DNA from: Gemmatimonadaceae bacterium
GTDB taxonomy: Bacteria > Gemmatimonadota > Gemmatimonadetes > Gemmatimonadales > Gemmatimonadaceae
NCBI GenBank assembly: GCA_025928185.1
Contig: JAICKA010000002.1
Location: 124,001 to 188,000, forward strand
Direction of reading: 5' to 3'
DNA length: 64,000 bases
Shown here: in pieces, positions 24,614-34,378 of the stretch
How positions within the stretch are numbered: the stretch's first letter is position 1
Layout: every line of letters begins with the position of its first letter
Notes under the pieces: model-generated
Databases searched by the model: none
Told to the model about the DNA's origin: nothing
Seen by the model: only the letters and a program-made list of their open reading frames with translations
Program-made: the position numbers and the translations under genes

Positions 24614-25009
24614 CTACGCCCGCTTGATCGGCCGAGGCTGACCGCGTCCCTGGGACGCCTCGTTGAGCCGCAGCTTGGGACGTTCTTCACCCGCTTCGCC
24701 GCTCGCATCCTCGTCCACCGCGCGCCGGCGATAGGGCACCAGATCCTGCCCCAGCACGACGAGCGTGCGCGTCGCGACGGTGCTCGCGAGCGGCTCCGGA
24801 ATCGCCATCTCGCGGATATACGAGTCGATCGCGCGGTCGAACGCCATGTCTTCGGCGAGCGTGTCGACGAACATCAGCGCATTGTCGACGTGGGCGCGAA
24901 TGACCGCTTCCTCGGCGCGCGCCTGGGCGAGTCGCAACCGCCGCTCGGCGGCAGGCTCGAGCTTGCGACGAAAGATGCGCTCGGGAAAGAGACGGCGAAG
25001 TGAGAACAT
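24614..25009 (-). CDS. hypothetical protein, basic/acidic helical
   Basis: 131 residues beginning MFSLRRLFPERIFRRK. A strongly basic N-terminus precedes helices with AEEAVIRAHVDNALMFVDTL and a charged tail. No domain recognised, no membrane segment. It stands alone between the VKOR gene (convergent) and the CTAG-rich repeat; it may be transcribed from beyond the repeat. Reading is supported by normal codon use only. Confidence 0.55.
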   Translation of the reverse strand: MFSLRRLFPERIFRRKLEPAAERRLRLAQARAEEAVIRAHVDNALMFVDTLAEDMAFDRAIDSYIREMAIPEPLASTVATRTLVVLGQDLVPYRRRAVDEDASGEAGEERPKLRLNEASQGRGQPRPIKRA

Positions 25010-25065
25010 GGCAGGAATCTACCGGTGGCTGTCAGGCCAGGCAGGGGGCAGGAGTCGTGCCTGTT

Positions 25066-25343
25066 TCTAGATGCTAGATGCTAGCAGCTAGGCACTAGTG
25101 GGGTGCTGGTGGCTGGCAACTAGTGTCCGTCCGTCCCGTCCATGCGCGCGTAGCGCCTAGCAACCGGTAGCTAGCCGCCCGCTAGCAACTAGCGTCCGTC
25201 CGTCCCATCCATGCGAGCGTAGCGCCTAGCAACCGGTAGCTAGCCGCCCGCTAGCAACTAGCGTCGGTCCTTCCCATCCATGCGCGCGTAGCGCCTAGCA
25301 ACCAGCCGCTAGCCGCACGCTAGCACCTAGTCGCTAGCCTCTA
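25066..25343. repeat. CTAG-rich intergenic block with 69-bp tandem repeat
   Basis: Bases 25125-25331 contain three tandem copies of a 69-bp unit starting GTCCGTCCGTCCC (25125, 25194 and 25263; the third is degenerate). Flanks are filled with the words CTAGATG and CTAGCAACTAG. I count about 20 CTAG tetramers in 280 bases. Bases 25010-25344 hold no credible gene. Confidence 0.85.
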
Positions 25344-25344
25344 G

Positions 25345-27306
25345 TCACTCCTTCCCCTCGTACTGCTCCTTCAATGCCGCCACGACATTCGGGTCCGCCA
25401 ACGTCGACGTGTCGCCCATCGCGCGGCCTTCGGCGATGTCGCGCAACAGGCGGCGCATGATCTTTCCCGATCGCGTTTTTGGCAGGTCGGCCGAGAACAG
25501 GATGTCGTCCGGCTTGGCGATCGCGCCGATCTTTTCGCCGACGAAGTCGCGCAGCTCGTCGCGCAGATCGCTGCTGTGCTGAAAGCCTTCGCGCAGTGTG
25601 ACGAACGCGGCGAGCGCCTGGCCCTTGAGCTCGTGGCTTTTGCCGACGACGGCCGCTTCGGCAACGGCCGGGTGCTCGACGAGCGCCGACTCGACTTCCA
25701 TCGTGCCGATCCGATGTCCGGCGACATTCAGCACGTCGTCGACGCGGCCGAGGATCCAGTAGTAGCCGTCCTCGTCGCGCTTGGCGCCGTCGCCGGGGAA
25801 GTACAGATCGGGACGGTTGGGCCATTTCGAGAAGTACGTCTGCACGTACCGCGCGTCGTCGCCCCAGATCGTGCGCGCGATCGAAGGCCACGGTCGCGTG
25901 AGTGCCAACAGGCCGCCGCCGACCTTGATCTCCTTGGCGTTCGCGTCGAGCAGCGCGGCGGAGAAACCGGGCAGCGGCATCGTCGCGCTTCCTGGCTTGG
26001 TTTCCGTCACGCCCGGCAGCGGCGAGATGACGATCGCTCCGGTTTCCGTCTGCCACCACGTGTCGACGATCGGGCAGCGGCCGCCGCCGATCTTCTGCTG
26101 ATACCAGATCCACGCTTCCGGATTGATCGGCTCGCCGACGGAGCCGAGCAGGCGCAGTTGCGAGAGATCGTGCTTGGCGGGCCACTGGTCGCCCCATTTC
26201 ATGAACGCGCGAATGGCGGTGGGCGCGGTATAGAGAATCGTCACACCGTATCGCTCGCAGATCGACCAGAAGCGGTCCTTCTCCGGCCAGTCGGGCGCGC
26301 CTTCGTACATGACGCACGTGGCGCCGTTGGCGAGCGGGCCGTACACGAGGTACGAATGTCCCGTTACCCAGCCCACGTCGGCGGTGCACCAGAAGACGTC
26401 GTCTTCCTTGAGATCGAACACGAGCTTCGTGGTGGCCGCGGCGCCGGTGAGATAGCCGCCGGTGGTGTGCACGATGCCTTTCGGTTTGCCAGTAGTGCCC
26501 GACGTGTAGAGGATGTAGAGCACGTCCTCGGCTTTCATCTTCGCCGGCTCGCACTTGGCGGGTTCGTTGCGGATTACGTCGTGCCACCAGTGGTCCCGTC
26601 CGGCGCGCATCTCGGCGAATGCTTCGTCGCCGCCAGCCGCCGGACGGCGCTGCACGACGACGACGTGCTCGATCGACGGACAGCCCTCGAGGGCCTTGTC
26701 GGCGTTGCGCTTGAGCGGCACGATCGTGCCGCGGCGATACCCGCCGTCTGCCGTGATCAGCACCTTCGCCTTGGCGTCCTCGATCCGGTCGCGCAGCGAC
26801 TCCGGCGAGAAGCCGCCGAAGACGACCGAATGGATCGCGCCGATGCGCGCGCAGGCGAGCATTGCGATGGCGGTTTCCGGGATCATCGGCATGTAGATCG
26901 CCACGCGATCGCCGCGCTTCACGCCGAGCTTCGTCAGCGCGTTGGCGAACTTCTGAGTTTCTACATAGAGGTCCCAGTAGGTGAGCGTCCGGCGGTCGCC
27001 CGGCTCACCCTCCCAGATCAGCGCCGCCTTGTTGCGACGCGCGCCGGTCACGTGCCGGTCGAGGCAGTTGACTGACGCGTTGAGCGTGCCGCCCTCGAAC
27101 CATTTCACGTGCGGTGCCTTCCAGTCGCAGACCGATTTCCACTTCTCGAACCATTGCAGCTCGCCAGCCTGCTTTTCCCAGAACGCCTCGGGGTCGGCGG
27201 CGGCGCTCTTGTAGAGCGAATCGTCGGACACGAGTGCCTCGCGACGGAACTCGCGCGAGGGGGCGAATTTGCGATTCTCCTGGAGAAGGGCGTCGATCTC
27301 GGACAT
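25345..27306 (-). CDS. acs: acetyl-CoA synthetase
   Basis: 653 residues from the ATG at 27306 ([14 protein letters not shown]). It has the full ANL-superfamily architecture: an N-terminal ACS domain ([17 protein letters not shown]), the P-loop-like [15 protein letters not shown] (about 270), the acetate-pocket WWQTETG (Trp/Gln/Thr), the hinge Asp in [18 protein letters not shown] and the acetylation-site Lys in [14 protein letters not shown]. It makes acetyl-CoA from acetate, ATP and CoA in the cytoplasm. It lies divergent from ccmA. A TATACT box sits 35 bases before the ATG. Confidence 0.97.
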   Translation of the reverse strand: MSEIDALLQENRKFAPSREFRREALVSDDSLYKSAAADPEAFWEKQAGELQWFEKWKSVCDWKAPHVKWFEGGTLNASVNCLDRHVTGARRNKAALIWEGEPGDRRTLTYWDLYVETQKFANALTKLGVKRGDRVAIYMPMIPETAIAMLACARIGAIHSVVFGGFSPESLRDRIEDAKAKVLITADGGYRRGTIVPLKRNADKALEGCPSIEHVVVVQRRPAAGGDEAFAEMRAGRDHWWHDVIRNEPAKCEPAKMKAEDVLYILYTSGTTGKPKGIVHTTGGYLTGAAATTKLVFDLKEDDVFWCTADVGWVTGHSYLVYGPLANGATCVMYEGAPDWPEKDRFWSICERYGVTILYTAPTAIRAFMKWGDQWPAKHDLSQLRLLGSVGEPINPEAWIWYQQKIGGGRCPIVDTWWQTETGAIVISPLPGVTETKPGSATMPLPGFSAALLDANAKEIKVGGGLLALTRPWPSIARTIWGDDARYVQTYFSKWPNRPDLYFPGDGAKRDEDGYYWILGRVDDVLNVAGHRIGTMEVESALVEHPAVAEAAVVGKSHELKGQALAAFVTLREGFQHSSDLRDELRDFVGEKIGAIAKPDDILFSADLPKTRSGKIMRRLLRDIAEGRAMGDTSTLADPNVVAALKEQYEGKE

Positions 27307-27340
27307 GATGTGCTCTGGTCGCGATTGGGGGTTCGGGCTC

Positions 27341-27346
27341 AGTATA
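27341..27346 (-). promoter_or_regulatory. TATACT -10 box of acs
   Basis: TATACT on the minus strand 34 bases before the acs ATG. A -35 hexamer at 17 bases (TTACGA) is weak. Confidence 0.4.
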
Positions 27347-27436
27347 CGGCGTCCTGTGAGACGTCGTAAGCGCACGCACGATCAGTGCGCGCGCCGCGCA
27401 CGACGTCATGTGCGGCGGCGGTCGGGCTCGATCCCT

Positions 27437-27442
27437 TATCTT
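27437..27442 (+). promoter_or_regulatory. TATCTT -10-like element next to the ccmA start
   Basis: TATCTTTC lies 5 bases before the ccmA ATG; no ribosome site fits. A leaderless transcript is possible. Confidence 0.35.
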
Positions 27443-27447
27443 TCGGC

Positions 27448-28203
27448 ATGGTCCCCACCACTCCGGCGGTCGAGCTCTCGGGCGTGACCCGGGTGTTCGG
27501 CCGCCGCCGCGCCGTTCACGACGTGCATCTCTCGCTCCAATCGGGCGAGTGTCTCGCGTTGTTCGGGCCGAACGGGGCGGGGAAGACGACGTTGCTGCGC
27601 ATCGTCGCGGGACTGCTGCGGCCCACCAAAGGCACAGTCTCCGTGGGCGGACGTTCGTTGCGCGACGATGCGGGCGCGCGAGCGCAGGTTGGGCTGATCT
27701 CGCACCAGACGATGCTCTATCGGGCGCTCACCGCGGCGGAAAACGTGGAGTTCGCGGCGCGCATGTACGGCGTTCCCGATCCGGCCGTCGCCGCCCAGCA
27801 GGCCATGACGCTGATGCGCATTCAGGACCGTGCGCGCACGCCGGTGCGCGCCTTGAGCCGCGGACTGCAGCAGCGCGTCTCGATCGCCCGCGCCATCGTG
27901 CACCGGCCGACGCTCGTGCTGCTCGACGAGCCATACACCGGCCTCGACGCCGCCGGCGCCGCGGCGCTCACCGACATGCTGCACCGCGTGCGAGCCACGG
28001 GCGGTACGCTGCTCCTCGTCACCCACAACGTGGACGAAGGGCTCGCGGTGGCATCGCATGCCGCGGTGATGGTGAGCGGCCGCATCGTGCGGCGCGACGT
28101 CTGCGCCGGGCTGGACGCACGAGAGTATCTCGCCGCGTACCGCTCGATCGTCATCGGCGGAGACGGCGCGGCAGCGCCCGCGCTCACGGGAATCGCATCA
28201 TGA
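27448..28203 (+). CDS. ccmA: haem exporter ATP-binding subunit CcmA
   Basis: 251 residues from the ATG at 27448. ABC ATPase motifs in order: Walker A GPNGAGKTT, Q-loop ISHQT, signature LSRGLQQR, Walker B LVLLDEPYTGLD and switch His VTHN. With CcmB and CcmC it forms the system I complex that releases or delivers haem to CcmE for cytochrome c maturation. It starts the 7.5-kb operon that continues into haem biosynthesis. CcmB overlaps by 4 bases. Confidence 0.92.
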   Translation: MVPTTPAVELSGVTRVFGRRRAVHDVHLSLQSGECLALFGPNGAGKTTLLRIVAGLLRPTKGTVSVGGRSLRDDAGARAQVGLISHQTMLYRALTAAENVEFAARMYGVPDPAVAAQQAMTLMRIQDRARTPVRALSRGLQQRVSIARAIVHRPTLVLLDEPYTGLDAAGAAALTDMLHRVRATGGTLLLVTHNVDEGLAVASHAAVMVSGRIVRRDVCAGLDAREYLAAYRSIVIGGDGAAAPALTGIAS

Positions 28204-28895
28204 CGGAGGCGCGGCTGCCCGGCACTCTCGAGACGGCGTGGCTCGTGGCGCGCAAGGATATGGCGATCGAGTTCCGCACGCGCACGGCGTTTCTCTCGGC
28301 GCTCGTGTTCAGCGTGCTCGCCCTCTGCATCTTCTATTTCACCTGGGACGAGTCGATCGTCACGGCGGCCGACCGCGCGCCCGGTGTGCTCTGGGTCGTG
28401 CTCGCCTTCTCCTCGCTGCTCGGACTCCAGCGCTCATTCGGCGTCGAGGAGCAGGACCGCGGTATCGACGCGCTGCTCGTCTCGCCGATCAGCCGCGAAT
28501 CGATCTACCTCGGCAAGGCCATCGGGAACCTCATCTTTCTCGCGGCGATTCAGGTGGTCGTCATCCCCGCGCTGGCGCTATTCTACAATCTGCGGCTCGG
28601 CCAGCCGATGGCGATCGTGAGCGGAATCGTGCTGCTCGCGGTGATCGGAATCGTCGCCGTCGGCACGCTGTTCAGCGCCATGGCGGTGAACACGCGAATG
28701 GCCGAGCTGCTGCTGCCGCTGCTCAGTCTCCCGTTCTTCGTACCGATTCTCATGGACGCCGCGCAGGCGACGACGCGCGTGCTTGCCGGCCGGCCGGTGA
28801 GCGAGAGCTGGCCGTGGCTCAAGCTGCTGATCGCGTTCGATCTCGTGTTCGTCGTCGCATGCACGCTCGCATTTCCATTCACGCTGGAAGAATGA
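28200..28895 (+). CDS. ccmB: haem exporter membrane subunit CcmB
   Basis: 231 residues, ATGA-coupled to ccmA. About six hydrophobic helices; the conserved CcmB region GVEEQDRGIDALLVSPISRESIYLGK is clear. It partners CcmA in the inner membrane. Gene order ccmA-ccmB-ccmC confirms the call. The next gene again overlaps by ATGA. Confidence 0.92.
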   Translation: MTEARLPGTLETAWLVARKDMAIEFRTRTAFLSALVFSVLALCIFYFTWDESIVTAADRAPGVLWVVLAFSSLLGLQRSFGVEEQDRGIDALLVSPISRESIYLGKAIGNLIFLAAIQVVVIPALALFYNLRLGQPMAIVSGIVLLAVIGIVAVGTLFSAMAVNTRMAELLLPLLSLPFFVPILMDAAQATTRVLAGRPVSESWPWLKLLIAFDLVFVVACTLAFPFTLEE

Positions 28896-29614
28896 CGTCC
28901 GTTCCATTGTCCACCCGGCCGGCACGCGAGTGCAAGCCGCTGTTCGGCTGGTTGTTCGCCGTCGCCGTGCTCGCGGTGATCGGCGTCTACATTCGCGCGA
29001 TCTATTTCACGCCGCTCGAGGCGCTCCAGGGCGCGGCGCAGAAGATCTTCTATCTGCACCTGCCCGCGTGGCTCGCGGCGTACATCGGCGTGGGCATCAC
29101 GGCGCTGATGTCGATCGTGTATCTGTGGCTGCACGACGAACGCGCCGACCGTCTCGCCGAAGCGAGCGCGGAAGTGGCGCTGATCTTTCTCACCGTCGGC
29201 CTCACCACGGGCCCACTCTGGGGACACGCGATCTGGGGCACGTGGTGGGCGTGGTGGGATCTGCGTCTCACGCTCACCCTCTTTCTCTGGTTCGTCGTCG
29301 CCGCGTACCTGATTCTGCGCGGCGCCGCGGAAGATCCGGCGATGCGCGCCCGCTATTCCGCGGTGCTCGGCATTCTCGGCGCGCTGCTGATTCCGTTCAT
29401 TCACCTGAGCGTGTACTTCTCGGACGCGCGGCTGCATCCAATGCCGGTGGTGCTCAAGCCCAGCGCGCCGTCGCTGCCGCCGGAGATGCTGACGACGCTG
29501 CTGCTGGCATTCGGCGCCTTCACGCTACTGTGCTTCGCGCTCATTCGCGCGCGCTACCTGCTCGGCGAGCGCCGCGACGCGCTCGCCGAGCTCGAGATGG
29601 AGCGAGATCTCTGA
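28892..29614 (+). CDS. ccmC: haem-handling protein CcmC
   Basis: 240 residues, six membrane helices. The tryptophan-rich WWD haem-binding motif is seen in WGTWWAWWDLRLT (about 110-122). Conserved His residues flank it (FYLHLPAW and FIHLSVYFSD), the likely axial ligands. CcmC loads haem onto CcmE in the periplasm. Overlaps ccmB by 4 bases and the next ORF by one. Confidence 0.94.
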   Translation: MTSVPLSTRPARECKPLFGWLFAVAVLAVIGVYIRAIYFTPLEALQGAAQKIFYLHLPAWLAAYIGVGITALMSIVYLWLHDERADRLAEASAEVALIFLTVGLTTGPLWGHAIWGTWWAWWDLRLTLTLFLWFVVAAYLILRGAAEDPAMRARYSAVLGILGALLIPFIHLSVYFSDARLHPMPVVLKPSAPSLPPEMLTTLLLAFGAFTLLCFALIRARYLLGERRDALAELEMERDL

Positions 29615-29820
29615 TGCCCGACACGACAGGCGTCTATCACGCGGCCTACATCGCCGCGGCGGGCATCTACATCGCGTACGTCGCGAGCTTGTGGAGTCGT
29701 GGCCGACGCGTGCGGGAGCGCATGGCGGCGGCGCGCGAAGAAGCCAGTCGCGCATCCGCGGCGTCGCTGCCGCCCAGCGGCGTGCACCGACCGATCACGA
29801 CGCCGCGCGCGCCTGAATGA
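29614..29820 (+). CDS. ccmD: small single-span protein in CcmD position
   Basis: 68 residues, ATG overlapping the ccmC stop by one base. One membrane helix (AAYIAAAGIYIAYVASLW) near the N-terminus followed by a basic and Ser/Pro-rich tail, the usual CcmD layout. CcmD sequences are poorly conserved, so the assignment rests on size, topology and position. Stop overlaps cobA/hemD (ATGA). Confidence 0.75.
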   Translation: MPDTTGVYHAAYIAAAGIYIAYVASLWSRGRRVRERMAAAREEASRASAASLPPSGVHRPITTPRAPE

Positions 29821-31349
29821 CCGACGCTGGCGTGGTGTATCTAGTCGGCGCCGGGCCGGGCGATCCGGGTCTGCTGACGCTTCGCGGCGCCGAACTGCTC
29901 GTCGGCTGCGATGCGATCGTCTACGATGCGCTGGCGAATCCGGCGCTGCTCGCGCTCGCGTCAGTGACTGAACGTGCGACGCCGGTCGAGCTGCACGACG
30001 TCGGCAAGCGCGGCGGCGTCGATGCGTCGGCGCGCCAGGAGGACATCTGCGCACTACTCGTGCAGCTCGCGTCGGCGGGCAAACGGGTCGTGCGACTCAA
30101 GGGTGGCGACCCGTTCGTGTTCGGTCGCGGCAGCGAAGAAGCGCAGGCCCTCGCCGCGGCGGGCGTTCGCTTCGAGGTCATTCCGGGCGTGACGGCGGGT
30201 ATCGCCGCGGCGGCGTACGCCGGCATTCCGGTCACCCATCGCGGTGCGGCGACGTCCGTCACCTTCGTCACCGGCCATGAGGATCCTCTCAAGCCGGCGG
30301 AAACGGTGGACTGGTCGGCGCTGGCGCGCGCCGGCGGCACGATCGTGCTGTACATGGGCATGAAGACGCTGCGGCGCACGACCGCCGAATTGATCGCGGG
30401 CGGCATGCCGCCCGACACGCCGGCGGCGGCGGTGCAGTGGGGCACGTATCCCAAACAGCGCACGTGCTTCGCCACACTCGACACGCTCGCCGACGCCGTG
30501 AAACGCGAGGGACTCACGGCGCCGGTGATCACGATCATCGGTCCGGTCGTGGCGCTGCGCGACGAGATCGCGTGGTTCGAGCGGCGGCCGTTGTTCGGCC
30601 GGCGCATCGTCGTCACGAGAGCGAGCGCACAATCCGCCGAGCTGAGCGGCCGGCTCGCGGCACTCGGCGCCGAGGTGATCGAGATGCCGGCGACGCGCAT
30701 CGAAGCCACGGATCACACCGCGCTGCGCGACGCGATCGCGGACCTGTCGCGCTACGACTGGGCGATCTTCACGAGTCAGAACGCGGTGCGGATCTTCTGG
30801 GACGCGCTGCGCGACGATGGAGCGGATGCGCGCGCCCTCGCTGGTCTCAAAATCGGCGCGGTAGGTCCGGCGACGGCAGGCGCGCTGCTCGACTGCGGAC
30901 TGGCTGTCGACGTGGAGCCCGAGCGTTTCGTCGCCGAGTCCTTGCTCGAGGCGCTGCGGCAGCGCGGCGATCTCGACGGCGCACGCGTGCTCTACGCCGC
31001 CGCCGAGGGCGCGCGTGAAGTGCTGCCCGATGGACTTCGCGGGCTCGGTGCGGTCGTCGACCGCGTCGTGCTGTATCGATCCGCGCCGGACGGCGCCGGC
31101 GCCGCGGCACTCAAGCAGCGCCTCGACTCGGGCGAAGTGCACCTCGTGACGTTCACGTCGGCGTCCGCGGTGCGCGCGTTCGTCAATGCAATTGGTAAGG
31201 ACGCGGCGCGTACCGCGCCGGGCGCGTCCATCGGACCGATCACCAGCGAGGCCGTTCGCGCCGCCGGGCTCGATGTGGCGATCGAAGCCTCGGAGTCGAC
31301 GATCGACGGCTTGGTGCAAGCCATCGCGAGCCATCCCTGGCATGAGTAA
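29817..31349 (+). CDS. cobA-hemD: fused uroporphyrinogen-III C-methyltransferase / uroporphyrinogen-III synthase
   Basis: 510 residues. Residues 1 to about 245 are the SAM-dependent tetrapyrrole methylase: VYLVGAGPGDPGLLTLRG at the N-terminus, VVRLKGGDPFVFGRG, the VIPGVTAGIAAAAYAGIP motif and the MGMKTL region. From about 262 (RRIVVTRASAQSAELS) the HemD fold runs to the C-terminus. HemD closes hydroxymethylbilane to uroporphyrinogen III; CobA methylates it towards sirohaem or cobalamin. The fusion therefore stands at the branch between haem and sirohaem/B12. Coupled to hemC by an 8-base overlap. Confidence 0.95.
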   Translation: MTDAGVVYLVGAGPGDPGLLTLRGAELLVGCDAIVYDALANPALLALASVTERATPVELHDVGKRGGVDASARQEDICALLVQLASAGKRVVRLKGGDPFVFGRGSEEAQALAAAGVRFEVIPGVTAGIAAAAYAGIPVTHRGAATSVTFVTGHEDPLKPAETVDWSALARAGGTIVLYMGMKTLRRTTAELIAGGMPPDTPAAAVQWGTYPKQRTCFATLDTLADAVKREGLTAPVITIIGPVVALRDEIAWFERRPLFGRRIVVTRASAQSAELSGRLAALGAEVIEMPATRIEATDHTALRDAIADLSRYDWAIFTSQNAVRIFWDALRDDGADARALAGLKIGAVGPATAGALLDCGLAVDVEPERFVAESLLEALRQRGDLDGARVLYAAAEGAREVLPDGLRGLGAVVDRVVLYRSAPDGAGAAALKQRLDSGEVHLVTFTSASAVRAFVNAIGKDAARTAPGASIGPITSEAVRAAGLDVAIEASESTIDGLVQAIASHPWHE

Positions 31350-32301
31350 GAATTCTCTCATCATCGCCACGCGGGCGTCGGAGCTGGCGCTGCGGCAGGC
31401 GAAGCAGGTGCAGGCCGCGCTGGCCGCGCACGGCGTATCGGCCGAGCTGCGCACCTACCGCACGACCGGCGACAAGCGGCTCGACGAGCCGCTGAGCGCG
31501 ATTGGCGCGAAGGGATTGTTTACCAAGGAGCTCGAGGCGGATCTGGCGAATGGGGCGGTTCAGTGCTGCGTGCATTCGCTCAAGGATCTGCCAACCGACA
31601 TGCCGCCCGGGCTGGAGATTGCCGCGCTGCTGCCGCGCGAGGATCCGCGCGATGTGCTGGTGGTGAACGGCAGCGTCGGCGCGACGTCGATCGGCGAGCT
31701 GCCGGCGGGGTCGCGCGTCGGAACGTCCAGCTTGCGCCGCCGGTCGCAACTGCTCGCCGCGCGCTCCGATCTGGAGGTGGTGGAGTTGCGCGGCAACGTG
31801 CCGACGCGTGTGCGCAAGGTAGATGAGGGTCAGGTCCACGCGGCGATTCTCGCCGCCGCGGGATTGCACCGGCTGGATGTGCGGCAGCGCATTACCGCGT
31901 ATCTGGATGCGCCGGGATGGCTGCCCGCAGCGGGGCAGGGTGCGATCGCCATTCAGATTCGCGCCGATGACGATGGCACCCGCGCCGCGATCGCGCCGCT
32001 GGCCGATCAGAGAACGATGATCGACACGCGCGCCGAGCGCGCGTTCCTCGCCGCGCTCCAGGGCGGTTGCCAGGTGCCGATCGGCGCCGTCGTGGCGCGC
32101 GCCGAAGGACGCGCGGTACTGCATGGTTTCATCGGCGACATACAGGGCACGAAGATCATTCGCGGCGAACTTGCGCTCGATTCATCCGATCCCGAAGCAT
32201 CAGGCGCCGCGCTGGCCCGTGATCTCCGCGCGCGCGGTGCAACGCAGATTCTGGACGCGCTGAATCGCACGCCGAACGTGCCGGCGCCGCAGCCGGAATG
32301 A
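31342..32301 (+). CDS. hemC: porphobilinogen deaminase (hydroxymethylbilane synthase)
   Basis: 319 residues, start overlapping the previous stop by 8 bases. Conserved features: IIATRASELALRQAKQV, KGLFTKELE, VHSLKDLPT, GTSSLRRRSQL and RGNVPTRVRKV, and the dipyrromethane-cofactor Cys in LQGGCQVPIGA. It polymerises four porphobilinogen molecules into hydroxymethylbilane. Normal family length. In the enzymatic order it precedes the hemD half of its neighbour. Confidence 0.97.
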   Translation: MSKNSLIIATRASELALRQAKQVQAALAAHGVSAELRTYRTTGDKRLDEPLSAIGAKGLFTKELEADLANGAVQCCVHSLKDLPTDMPPGLEIAALLPREDPRDVLVVNGSVGATSIGELPAGSRVGTSSLRRRSQLLAARSDLEVVELRGNVPTRVRKVDEGQVHAAILAAAGLHRLDVRQRITAYLDAPGWLPAAGQGAIAIQIRADDDGTRAAIAPLADQRTMIDTRAERAFLAALQGGCQVPIGAVVARAEGRAVLHGFIGDIQGTKIIRGELALDSSDPEASGAALARDLRARGATQILDALNRTPNVPAPQPE

Positions 32302-32321
32302 AGCCCGCGTCCGGTCGCTGT

Positions 32322-32327
32322 TAGCTT
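32322..32327 (+). promoter_or_regulatory. TAGCTT element 6 bases before hemB
   Basis: TAGCTTTCC lies 6 bases before the hemB ATG; there is no Shine-Dalgarno sequence. It matches the element before the LiaF-like gene in both sequence and spacing. Confidence 0.35.
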
Positions 32328-32333
32328 TCCATC

Positions 32334-33323
32334 ATGCCGGAATTTCCCGCCTATCGCCCGCGACGCCTGCGGCGCACGGCCGCGCTGCGGCGAATGGTGC
32401 GCGAGACGTGGCTGCAACCGTCGCAGCTCGTGCTGCCGCTGTTCGCGCGCTCGGGCACCGGCGTGCGTCGCCCCGTCGAAGCGATGCCTGGCGTCGACCA
32501 GACTTCGATCGACGAGCTGCTCCGCGACGCACGCGAGGCCGCATCGCTCGGCGTGGGCGGCGTGCTGTTGTTCGGCATTCCCGATCGCAAGGACGAAACG
32601 GGATCGGAAGCGTGGAACGACGACGGGCCGGTGCAGCAGGCGGTGCGCGCGCTCAAGCGCGAGCTGCCGGATCTCGTCGCGATCACCGACGTCTGCATGT
32701 GCGAGTACACGGATCACGGACACTGCGGCGTGATTCGCGACGGCGACGTCGACAACGACGCGACGCTCGAGCTGCTGGCGCGCGAAGCGGTGTCGCACGC
32801 CCGCGCGGGAGCAGACATCGTGGCGCCGAGCGACATGATGGATGGCCGCGTGCGCGCGATTCGCGCCGCGCTCGACGACAAGGGCTTCACGAACACGGCG
32901 ATCCTCAGCTACGCGGCGAAGTTCGCCGGCCCGTTCTACGGGCCATTCCGCGACGCGGCGGAATCCACGCCGCGCTTTGGCGACCGGCGCAGCTATCAGA
33001 TGGACTCCGGCAACGGCGACGAGGCGATGCGCGAGGTGCTGCTCGACATCGACGAGGGCGCGGACATGATCATGGTCAAGCCGGCCGGACCGTTTCTGGA
33101 TGTGATCCAGCGCGTGAAGGCGGAGACCGGCTATCCGCTCGCCGCGTATCAGGTGAGCGGCGAGTACGCTATGATTCAGGCAGCCGCCGAGCGCGGCTGG
33201 ATCGACGGCGAGCGGGTGATGCTGGACTCCCTGCTCGGCATCCGCCGCGCGGGCGCGGACGTCGTCATCACGTATTTCGCTCGCGCCGCCGCGCGGCTGC
33301 TCGCCGCCGGCGCCGGCAATTAA
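32334..33323 (+). CDS. hemB: delta-aminolevulinic acid dehydratase (porphobilinogen synthase)
   Basis: 329 residues. Active-site features: [14 protein letters not shown] (Cys-rich zinc site), the two Schiff-base lysines in [13 protein letters not shown] and MVKPAGP, and [11 protein letters not shown]. It condenses two 5-aminolevulinates into porphobilinogen, the substrate of HemC. Cysteine content of the metal loop suggests a Zn-dependent enzyme. Thirty-two bases separate it from hemC and no ribosome site is seen. Confidence 0.97.
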   Translation: MPEFPAYRPRRLRRTAALRRMVRETWLQPSQLVLPLFARSGTGVRRPVEAMPGVDQTSIDELLRDAREAASLGVGGVLLFGIPDRKDETGSEAWNDDGPVQQAVRALKRELPDLVAITDVCMCEYTDHGHCGVIRDGDVDNDATLELLAREAVSHARAGADIVAPSDMMDGRVRAIRAALDDKGFTNTAILSYAAKFAGPFYGPFRDAAESTPRFGDRRSYQMDSGNGDEAMREVLLDIDEGADMIMVKPAGPFLDVIQRVKAETGYPLAAYQVSGEYAMIQAAAERGWIDGERVMLDSLLGIRRAGADVVITYFARAAARLLAAGAGN

Positions 33324-33349
33324 ATAACGCTCATACCACAACAGCGATC

Positions 33350-34378
33350 ATGAAGTACCGCACTTTTCCCGGCACGTCGATCCGCGTCAGCGAGGTCGGC
33401 TTCGGAACGTGGACCATCTCTACCGGCTGGTGGGGTGAAAAGACGGACGCGCAAGCCGTCGCCATGCTGCGCTCGGCCCTCGACGATCACGGCGTCACGT
33501 TCTTCGACGCCGCCGACGCGTACGGCAACGGCCGCGCCGAGCGGCAGATCGCGGAAGCCTTCCGCGGCCGCCGCGACGAGGTCGTGATCGCGACGAAAGT
33601 CGGCTACGACATCTACGACGAGGCGGCGCAGCGCGCGCGACGCGGCCAGGCCGAGCTGCCGATGCGCACTGACCCGGCGTTCATTCGCATGGCCGTCGAT
33701 CGCAGCCTCGAGCGGCTCGAGACCGATCACATCGACGTGCTGCAGCTCCACAACGCGAAGATGGAGCACGTGCGCGATCGCGAGTTGTGGGACACCATGC
33801 GCGCGCTCCAACGCGAGGGAAAGATTCGCGCGTGGGGTGCCGCTTTCGGTCCCGCCATCGGTTGGCTGTACGAAGCCGTCGAGCTGATCGAGCGCGAGCC
33901 GGACATCAACACCATCCAGATGATCTGGAACATCATCGAGCAGCATCCGGGCACGGCGATGCTCGAGGCGGCAAAGGAGCACGCGCCAAACTGCTGCTTC
34001 AACATCCGCGTGACGCACGCGTCGGGCATGCTCGAGGGCAAGTACACCGAGGACACGGTCTTCCCGGAGAGCGACCATCGCCGACATCGCCCGCGGTCAT
34101 GGCTCGTCAATGGCGTTCAGAAAGTTCGTACGCTCGATTTCCTCACGCGCCACATGACACTAGGCCAGGCCGCGCTCAAGTGGCTGCTCGCCGAGCCGCG
34201 CGTCGTCACGACGCTGCCGAACATCTACGACGCCGAGCAGCTCGCGGAGTTCGCAGACGCGAGCGACAAGCCGGATCTGTCGGAGGCCGAGCTCGATCGG
34301 ATTGCGGAGTTGGCCGAGCAGAATTTCGGCGTGCAGGAAGACCCGATGGCGTACAAGGGCACGATGGTGCGCGCGTGA
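33350..34378 (+). CDS. aldo/keto reductase
   Basis: 342 residues. The AKR tetrad can be read: Asp and Tyr in FFDAADAYGNGRAE, Lys in VIATKVG and His in DVLQLHNAK. The (beta/alpha)8 barrel ends with a NADPH-binding region. The family reduces aldehydes and ketones with NAD(P)H in the cytoplasm. It resembles YghZ/potassium-channel-beta-like members in length. Position in the haem operon may reflect cotranscription rather than shared function. Coupled to ppa by GTGA. Confidence 0.88.
   Translation: MKYRTFPGTSIRVSEVGFGTWTISTGWWGEKTDAQAVAMLRSALDDHGVTFFDAADAYGNGRAERQIAEAFRGRRDEVVIATKVGYDIYDEAAQRARRGQAELPMRTDPAFIRMAVDRSLERLETDHIDVLQLHNAKMEHVRDRELWDTMRALQREGKIRAWGAAFGPAIGWLYEAVELIEREPDINTIQMIWNIIEQHPGTAMLEAAKEHAPNCCFNIRVTHASGMLEGKYTEDTVFPESDHRRHRPRSWLVNGVQKVRTLDFLTRHMTLGQAALKWLLAEPRVVTTLPNIYDAEQLAEFADASDKPDLSEAELDRIAELAEQNFGVQEDPMAYKGTMVRA

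Noticed and set aside
25125-25331. Tandem repeat as a CRISPR array
   Set aside because: Copies are contiguous, with no unique spacers and no cas genes nearby.
32408-34378. Long ORF as a fusion with the aldo/keto reductase
   Set aside because: The first 314 codons are a frame shadow of hemB; the reductase starts at 33350.
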